NCBI GenBank assembly: GCA_030427765.1
Contig: JAUICS010000016.1
Location: forward strand, 1 to 11,675
Length of the DNA stretch: 11,675 nt
Origin: Alphaproteobacteria bacterium
Lineage (GTDB): Bacteria > Pseudomonadota > Alphaproteobacteria > Micavibrionales > Micavibrionaceae
Direction of reading: 5' to 3'
The notes under the pieces were generated by a model. The model was given only the letters and a program-made list of their open reading frames with translations. It ran no database searches and was not told the origin of the DNA. Shown here piece by piece: positions 7,316-11,675 of the stretch. Position 1 is the stretch's first letter, and each line of letters opens with the position of its first letter. A program made the translations under genes and the position numbers.

Positions 7316-7753
7316 TTAATTGTTTTTATCGTCGTCGTCTTTTTCAACGTTGATATCCAGATCGTCGTCGTCATCGGACAGATCATCGTCATCAATTGAA
7401 TCAAGGTCTTCCAGATCACCGTCAAGATCGATCTCATCGTCCAAATCTACGTCATCACCATCGTCAATGTCCTCCAGTGAGTCAACATCATCGTTATCGA
7501 CATCAAGATCAGTTTCATTCTCGTCTTTTTTGGTCTCTTTTGCTTTTGCTTCGGTCTTGCTTGTGTCGTTTTCGTTTGCTGCCGGACGCCCACGTTTACT
7601 GCGTGTCTTAACCTCTGTGCTGAATTCTGCACCGCAGTTTGGACAAACGATAGGTCGTTTGTTCATGTCGTAAAAACTGGTCGCACAACTAATACATATG
7701 CGTTTAAGCCCTCTTTTATCTAATTCTGTTTTTGCTGGTTGTGCATCTGACAT
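7316..7753 (-). CDS. TIGR02300-family zinc-ribbon protein with acidic tail
   Basis: Residues 13-44 match the TIGR02300 signature: two CxxC knuckles (C20/C23 and C37/C40) around FYDMNKRPIVCPNC, where family members typically read FYDLNK-PIVCPKC. They form a small zinc ribbon. Residues 51-57 (RSKRGRP) contain an RGRP core like an AT-hook. From about residue 79 to the end the protein is almost entirely Asp, Leu, Ile and a few Ser/Glu, a disordered acidic tail. The family is restricted mainly to Alphaproteobacteria and has no established function; a role in contact with nucleic acids or with basic proteins is an inference. The start has AAGGGAT upstream on the minus strand. It converges with the helicase gene (18 nt between stops) and diverges from the thiolase gene. 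Confidence 0.88.
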   Translation of the reverse strand: MSDAQPAKTELDKRGLKRICISCATSFYDMNKRPIVCPNCGAEFSTEVKTRSKRGRPAANENDTSKTEAKAKETKKDENETDLDVDNDDVDSLEDIDDGDDVDLDDEIDLDGDLEDLDSIDDDDLSDDDDDLDINVEKDDDDKNN

Positions 7754-7900
7754 ACTTGATCCCTTATTTGTCGATTATATTTTCTGGTTATTATCCGGAG
7801 CCATATAGCTCCACTATTTTCCAGTATTTGTCAAAACCAAATTTATAAAAAAATCATAACGCGTAATAACTTCATTTCAACAACAATCTGTAATATATTT

Positions 7901-7920
7901 AGGTGTAGTAAAATATACCT
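7901..7920. promoter_or_regulatory. imperfect palindrome upstream of the thiolase gene, possible operator
   Basis: AGGTGTAGTA and AAATATACCT form an imperfect dyad in which 7 of 10 positions pair. It lies about 40 nt before the thiolase start, downstream of the AT-rich part of a 208-nt divergent intergenic region (7754-7961). Beta-oxidation genes are often controlled by TetR- or GntR-type repressors that bind such dyads. I could not place a convincing -35/-10 pair for the thiolase gene, and the dyad could be chance in AT-rich sequence. Confidence 0.2.
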
Positions 7921-7961
7921 GCCCAAAAGATTAATCCACTAACGTCTCCCAGGAACTGATC

Positions 7962-9083
7962 ATGCATAAGAAAGTTGTTATTTGCGGTTTTAAACGCTCC
8001 CCGTTTCATTTTGCGACGAAAGGGTCGCTCGCGGGGGTTCGTCCTGATGACATGGCTGCCATGGTGGTTAAGGATCTCGTGAAAGATTTGAACGCGACGG
8101 ATATTGAAGATTTACTTCTTGGCTGTGCCTTTCCAGAGGCGGAGCAAGGATTTAATATTGCCCGTAACGTTGTGTTTATTGCCGGCTTACCGGTCAGTAT
8201 TGCCGGGGCAACTCTAAACCGTTTTTGTGCATCTTCTATGACAACAATCCATATGGCCGCCGGATATATCCAGATGGGCGCGGGTGAAGTGTTTATTGCG
8301 GGCGGCGTTGAATCGATGACACGCATACCGATGGGCGGTTATAACCCGATGCCAAACCATAATTTAAGGGAATCGTACCCGCACGCATATATTTCGATGG
8401 GGACCACGGCAGAAAATCTGGCGAAGAAATATGACGTAAGTCGGGATGAGCAGGATGAATTTGCTCTGAATTCACATCAGAAGGCCGCTGCGGCACGCGA
8501 AAACGGTAAATTTTCGGACGAAATTGTCTCAATTGACGGTGTTACGGCAGACGGATGTATTCGGGCAGAATCAACGATTGAATCACTGGCTGGTTTAAAA
8601 CCGGCGTTTGATAAGGATGGTTCGGTCACTGCCGGAACCTCATCACCGTTGACGGATGGTGCCGCCGCCGTGATCGTGGCCAGTGAAGAGTATGCAAAAA
8701 CCCATAATTTGCCGGTTTTGGCATCAATTCGATCCGTTGCCGTGTCCGGGTGTGATGCGGATGTTATGGGTATAGGACCTGTGAATGCTACGAAAAAGGC
8801 ACTGGAGCGCGCGGGTCTGGCAATTGATGACATTGATATAGTTGAACTGAATGAAGCGTTCGCCGCGCAGGCGTTGTCGGTCGTTAAGGACCTTGAAATA
8901 CCGCAGGATAAACTGAACTTGGATGGCGGCGCCATTGCACTGGGTCACCCGCTGGGGGCCAGCGGCGCCCGTATATCAGGAAAAGCGGCCTCATTGCTGA
9001 ACCGCGAAGGTAAATCACTAGCGCTGGCCACAATGTGCGTCGGCGGTGGGCAGGGCGCGGAAATAATTTTAGAAAAAGAATAA
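7962..9083 (+). CDS. acetyl-CoA C-acyltransferase (thiolase)
   Basis: This enzyme cleaves 3-ketoacyl-CoA with CoA to give acetyl-CoA and a shortened acyl-CoA, the last step of beta-oxidation; the same fold also serves in acetoacetyl-CoA synthesis. All thiolase active-site motifs are present: nucleophile C89 in NRFCASS, NEAF (297-300), H329 in GHPLGASGAR, and C359 in CVGGGQGAE. At 373 residues it is slightly short for the family (about 390-400), with the loop after residue 190 looking compact. It is cytoplasmic, with no signal peptide, and probably a tetramer. AGGA at 7951-7954 precedes the ATG. The nearby hydroxyacyl-CoA dehydrogenase points to the degradative FadA-type role rather than to polyhydroxybutyrate synthesis, although sequence alone does not exclude the latter. 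Confidence 0.93.
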   Translation: MHKKVVICGFKRSPFHFATKGSLAGVRPDDMAAMVVKDLVKDLNATDIEDLLLGCAFPEAEQGFNIARNVVFIAGLPVSIAGATLNRFCASSMTTIHMAAGYIQMGAGEVFIAGGVESMTRIPMGGYNPMPNHNLRESYPHAYISMGTTAENLAKKYDVSRDEQDEFALNSHQKAAAARENGKFSDEIVSIDGVTADGCIRAESTIESLAGLKPAFDKDGSVTAGTSSPLTDGAAAVIVASEEYAKTHNLPVLASIRSVAVSGCDADVMGIGPVNATKKALERAGLAIDDIDIVELNEAFAAQALSVVKDLEIPQDKLNLDGGAIALGHPLGASGARISGKAASLLNREGKSLALATMCVGGGQGAEIILEKE

Positions 9084-9174
9084 TTTCTATTTTGAAAATA
9101 TGTGTAAAAACAATACGATAATATTAGGGTTTAGTGCCTGATTAATACATTGTAAGGTTAATATTAATAAATTT

Positions 9175-9203
9175 ATGACATTTTAGATAAATTAGGCATT
9201 AAT
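9175..9203 (+). promoter_or_regulatory. candidate promoter giving a near-leaderless mRNA for the 9217 gene
   Basis: ATGACA (9175-9180) and ATTAAT (9198-9203) are separated by 17 nt in a very AT-rich 133-nt intergenic region (9084-9216), which also contains the palindrome TTAATATTAA at 9158-9167. A start about 7 nt after the -10 box falls near 9210, only a few bases before ATG 9217. This agrees with the absence of any Shine-Dalgarno sequence there. AT-rich sequence makes chance matches likely. Confidence 0.3.
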
Positions 9204-9216
9204 TTGCATTGATAGT

Positions 9217-10458
9217 ATGAGCGATAACTTTTTTAAAGTACTGAGTATTGAAGAAAATACGGAGCTTGACCGCACGGAGGCGAAGCTGCGCGAGAATATT
9301 CAGGACTGTATTTACCCGAAAAAACCCGAAGATAAAAATCTTCCGCTAAATAAAGAAATCGAAAAACTGAATGATTTTATGAGTAAGTTTTTTGATTACT
9401 CGCGGGACTGGCTGCGTGGCCATTATGTGATCGGGAAATCCGACGGCTCGACCGCACACGCCGAAGAATTGAAGGTCAAGGGCGCAAAGCTTCTGCAAAG
9501 TTTACAGGATGAATTAACGCAGTTTGTTATTAATTATTTGAAGCTGGAACGTTTTATTGCACTCGTTCGCGAACAAATCAAAAAACGTGAAGATAAAGAC
9601 CGTCACAGCATTGATGTTGAATGGACGGACAGTATCGCCGTATTTGTGGAGCGTTACCGTAAGACATTTGCCCAAATCATCGATATTATTGATGACCATA
9701 AAAAAGCCTATGATTTGCTGAAAGAACGCGATGATCAGGATATCGGTATGGAGCGTTTTGAATCCCGCGTGAAAGATATTCTGGGATTTAAAAAGGCACA
9801 GCCTCTCATAAGAGCGTTGTTTTCCGAATTACGCGGTTGCGAGTTTTCGAAGGCAAGGCAGACCCTGAAACAGATCGAGGAACAGGGCGGAATGTTCTCA
9901 CAAGGAAAAATGAAAGAAGCCATGAACCTTGGAAACGATTTGATTGAATTTTATGACTCGAAAGAGGCATTTTTACGAAACCGCGAGAATGACCGTTTGT
10001 TTTTACGTTATAAAGAGATCAAGCTTTTGTACGAAACGCAGAAAATGGACCTTGATAAGGCATATAAATACATCCGTAAGTACCATATGCCGTATCTACG
10101 CTATAAGCTTGAATCACTCATCAGGGTGAAAAAGCAAGTCATGTTAATCGGGTCTTATGAGCAGTTATTGACCCTTCATCGTAAGCTTTTAAAAGGACTT
10201 TCCAGTAAACTGGTTAAGATTGAGCACGAACGTATATTTGAGAACGAGGTTGTTACACCGATCGATTATCTGTTGAAACAACAGTTTTCAGAAGGCCCGA
10301 AATTGATTGAAAAAGCCGAAGCTATCGTCCGTGAATTCTTGAAAGCTCTTGAAGAATCACGGTTCCTTGATGAACGTGATTTATCACGTCATGCCATCAT
10401 TATGGATGCTGATGATAATGAGGGTGAGCCAGACCCCGAAAAAACTGCAGAAGCATAA
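9217..10458 (+). CDS. hypothetical helical / coiled-coil protein, 413 aa
   Basis: I do not recognise this family. The product is highly charged (Lys, Glu, Arg, Asp), with almost no Gly or Pro across residues 45-390, so it should be nearly all alpha-helical with long amphipathic or coiled-coil segments, for example around 85-125, 140-172, 195-222 and 310-380. There is no signal peptide or membrane helix, and no catalytic motif; the last 17 residues form a short acidic tail (DADDNEGEPDPEK). Such proteins usually act as scaffolds or structural or cytoskeletal partners, which remains an inference. No Shine-Dalgarno sequence precedes the ATG. It lies between two fatty-acid oxidation genes on the same strand, 133 nt after the thiolase and 74 nt before the dehydrogenase, so it may be a neighbour rather than a pathway member. 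Confidence 0.75.
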   Translation: MSDNFFKVLSIEENTELDRTEAKLRENIQDCIYPKKPEDKNLPLNKEIEKLNDFMSKFFDYSRDWLRGHYVIGKSDGSTAHAEELKVKGAKLLQSLQDELTQFVINYLKLERFIALVREQIKKREDKDRHSIDVEWTDSIAVFVERYRKTFAQIIDIIDDHKKAYDLLKERDDQDIGMERFESRVKDILGFKKAQPLIRALFSELRGCEFSKARQTLKQIEEQGGMFSQGKMKEAMNLGNDLIEFYDSKEAFLRNRENDRLFLRYKEIKLLYETQKMDLDKAYKYIRKYHMPYLRYKLESLIRVKKQVMLIGSYEQLLTLHRKLLKGLSSKLVKIEHERIFENEVVTPIDYLLKQQFSEGPKLIEKAEAIVREFLKALEESRFLDERDLSRHAIIMDADDNEGEPDPEKTAEA

Positions 10459-10504
10459 TTTCGTCCGCGCGGCGTAATGAGGGGTTTCCATTCCACTGAT
10501 TTCC

Positions 10505-10525
10505 TTTACATTTAAGGGGTGTAAA
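10505..10525 (+). promoter_or_regulatory. small hairpin presenting the Shine-Dalgarno sequence of the dehydrogenase gene
   Basis: TTTACA (10505-10510) can pair with TGTAAA (10520-10525) around a 9-nt loop that contains AAGGGG (10514-10519), the only good ribosome-binding sequence before the next gene. It sits 13 nt before ATG 10533, longer than ideal. The stem is short and A/T-rich, so its stability is doubtful. Confidence 0.3.
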
Positions 10526-10532
10526 TAAGTGA

Positions 10533-11675
10533 ATGGATTCTGTTATGTCTTTCAAAAAAATTGGTGTTATCGGTGCGGGTCTTATGGGTTCCGGTATTGC
10601 GGCCCAGATTGCAAATGCCGGGATTGACGTTGTTCTTCTTGATATAGTTCCGAAAGATGCGGATGATCGCAGCATGCTCGCCAAAGGCGCCGTTGATAAG
10701 ATGTTGAAGGCAAAACCGTCTGCATTTATGCATAAACGCAATGCACGGCATATCACACCCGGAAATATGGAAGATGATATTGATTTGCTGAAGGACTGTG
10801 ACTGGATTGTCGAGGTCGTTCTGGAGGACCTTGAAGTCAAACACGCTACATACGAAAAAATTGCCAATGTTCGTAAAGACGGCGCGATTGTATCCTCGAA
10901 TACATCGACCATCCCGCTTGAAAAATTGATTGAGGGACAATCACCGGATTTTCAGGAACACTTCCTGATCACCCATTTCTTTAACCCGCCACGTTTTATG
11001 CGCCTTCTGGAAATTGTTGTTGGTGATAAAACAAAACCGGACATTGTTAAACGGGTTGAAGCATTTTGCGACATTAACCTCGGTAAAACGGTTGTGTATT
11101 GTCACGATACGCCCGGTTTCATCGCAAACCGTCTGGCTATTTACTGGATGCAGGTGGCGATCAATGAATTGATTGCGCAGGGCATAACAATCGAGGTTGC
11201 GGATGCTGTTATGTCGAAACCGGTTGGTATTCCAAAAACCGGTGTCTTCGGTTTGATTGATTTAATTGGCGTGGATTTGATTCCCCATCTTGCGAAATCA
11301 ATGCTGGCGACCCTGCCCGAAAATGATAAATACCGTAATGAATTCAATGATTACGGGTTTCTCCACCAAATGATCGATGCGGGTTATAAGGGACGTAAAG
11401 GGAAAGGCGGATTTTTCCGTATGGACCCTGAGGCAATCAAAGGCGGTAAAAAAGTTAAACAGGCCTTACGCATTAATCCGGATAAATTTGAGGAAAACCA
11501 TTATGTAACAGCCGAAAAACCAAAGCTGGAGTCCGTGGTTGCCGGCAAGGCTGGTCTGAAGGCCGTTGTGACAACGGATGATGAAGGCGGGCGTTACGCG
11601 TGGGCCGTTTTGAAAAAAGTGCTGGCGTACATGGCTGCGCTTGTGCCGGATATTGCCGATGATATTTATTCGGTG
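10533..11675 (+). CDS. FadN-like 3-hydroxyacyl-CoA dehydrogenase, 5' part (cut by window end)
   Basis: The frame stays open to the last base, so the 3' part is outside the window. Two in-frame starts exist, ATG 10533 and ATG 10545; I give 10533 as closer to AAGGGG (10514-10519), but 10545 is equally possible and the residue numbers here count from it. An N-terminal Rossmann fold with GAGLMGSG (10-17) binds NAD; the catalytic region has SSNTST (117-122), H144 in HFFNPP, E156 in LLEIV and GFIANR (191-196), and the C-terminal dimerisation helices start near FGLIDLIG. The enzyme oxidises L-3-hydroxyacyl-CoA to 3-ketoacyl-CoA, feeding the thiolase encoded upstream. The sequence continues past the usual ~290 residues with a GRKGKGGFF segment and a further dehydrogenase-like repeat, which matches large FadN-type proteins that add an enoyl-CoA hydratase domain; that domain is not visible here. 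Confidence 0.9.
   Translation, partial: MDSVMSFKKIGVIGAGLMGSGIAAQIANAGIDVVLLDIVPKDADDRSMLAKGAVDKMLKAKPSAFMHKRNARHITPGNMEDDIDLLKDCDWIVEVVLEDLEVKHATYEKIANVRKDGAIVSSNTSTIPLEKLIEGQSPDFQEHFLITHFFNPPRFMRLLEIVVGDKTKPDIVKRVEAFCDINLGKTVVYCHDTPGFIANRLAIYWMQVAINELIAQGITIEVADAVMSKPVGIPKTGVFGLIDLIGVDLIPHLAKSMLATLPENDKYRNEFNDYGFLHQMIDAGYKGRKGKGGFFRMDPEAIKGGKKVKQALRINPDKFEENHYVTAEKPKLESVVAGKAGLKAVVTTDDEGGRYAWAVLKKVLAYMAALVPDIADDIYSV

Noticed and set aside
7320..7673. Plus-strand serine-rich open frame opposite the zinc-ribbon gene
   Set aside because: It is the antisense shadow of the Asp-rich tail (GAT/GAC repeats read as TC-rich codons); the minus-strand frame has a recognisable zinc ribbon and a ribosome-binding site.
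7803..7834. Minus-strand TTGACA (7834-7829) with CTATAT (7808-7803) as promoter of the zinc-ribbon gene
   Set aside because: Both boxes are good but the spacing is about 20 nt, too long for sigma-70; the nearby GGAGC-GCTCC 5-bp hairpin (7797-7812) is also too short to call.
9084..9110. TATTTT-G-AAAATA palindrome after the thiolase gene, considered as terminator
   Set aside because: The stem is pure A/T with a one-base loop, so it would not form a stable hairpin.
10400..10940. Two minus-strand open frames over the start of the dehydrogenase gene
   Set aside because: They overlap each other and the well-supported NAD-binding domain on the plus strand; they are shadows.

Overview
The window looks like an ordinary chromosomal stretch of an alphaproteobacterium. 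The best clue is a TIGR02300-type zinc-ribbon protein with an acidic tail (7316-7753, minus strand), a family known mainly from Alphaproteobacteria. A CTTGAC-N17-CTATGT promoter in a divergent intergenic region also fits the alphaproteobacterial sigma-70 pattern. I cannot name a genus. There are no rRNA or tRNA genes, CRISPR arrays, insertion sequences or transposases that I can see, and coding density is high.

Layout. Positions 1-3628 (plus strand) hold four co-oriented genes: the C-terminal part of an RNase J-like beta-CASP protein (cut by the window edge), two orphan acidic proteins, and a divergent zinc deaminase-fold protein whose catalytic Glu position reads Asp. Positions 3650-4747 (minus) hold a HAD-superfamily phosphohydrolase, convergent with the deaminase gene. 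A 246-bp divergent intergenic region then carries back-to-back promoters and a perfect 10-bp inverted repeat. Positions 4994-7297 (plus) encode a 767-residue TraA-like protein: an intact-looking SF1B helicase behind an N-terminal region that resembles a MobA/MobL relaxase but lacks the HUH histidines. Next comes the minus-strand zinc-ribbon gene (7316-7753). Positions 7962-11675 (plus) hold a fatty-acid beta-oxidation thiolase, an orphan helical/coiled-coil protein that may be translated from a nearly leaderless mRNA, and the 5' part of a FadN-like 3-hydroxyacyl-CoA dehydrogenase cut by the window end.

How the genes fit together. The thiolase and hydroxyacyl-CoA dehydrogenase catalyse consecutive steps of beta-oxidation, so the right part is a fatty-acid degradation locus with an uncharacterised coiled-coil gene set between them. 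The left part groups proteins of nucleic-acid or nucleotide type (beta-CASP nuclease-like, deaminase-like) with two unknowns. No shared function can be proven from sequence alone. The most unusual items are the relaxase-dead TraA-like helicase with its inverted repeat, the HPD-type deaminase, and the deviant beta-CASP motifs.
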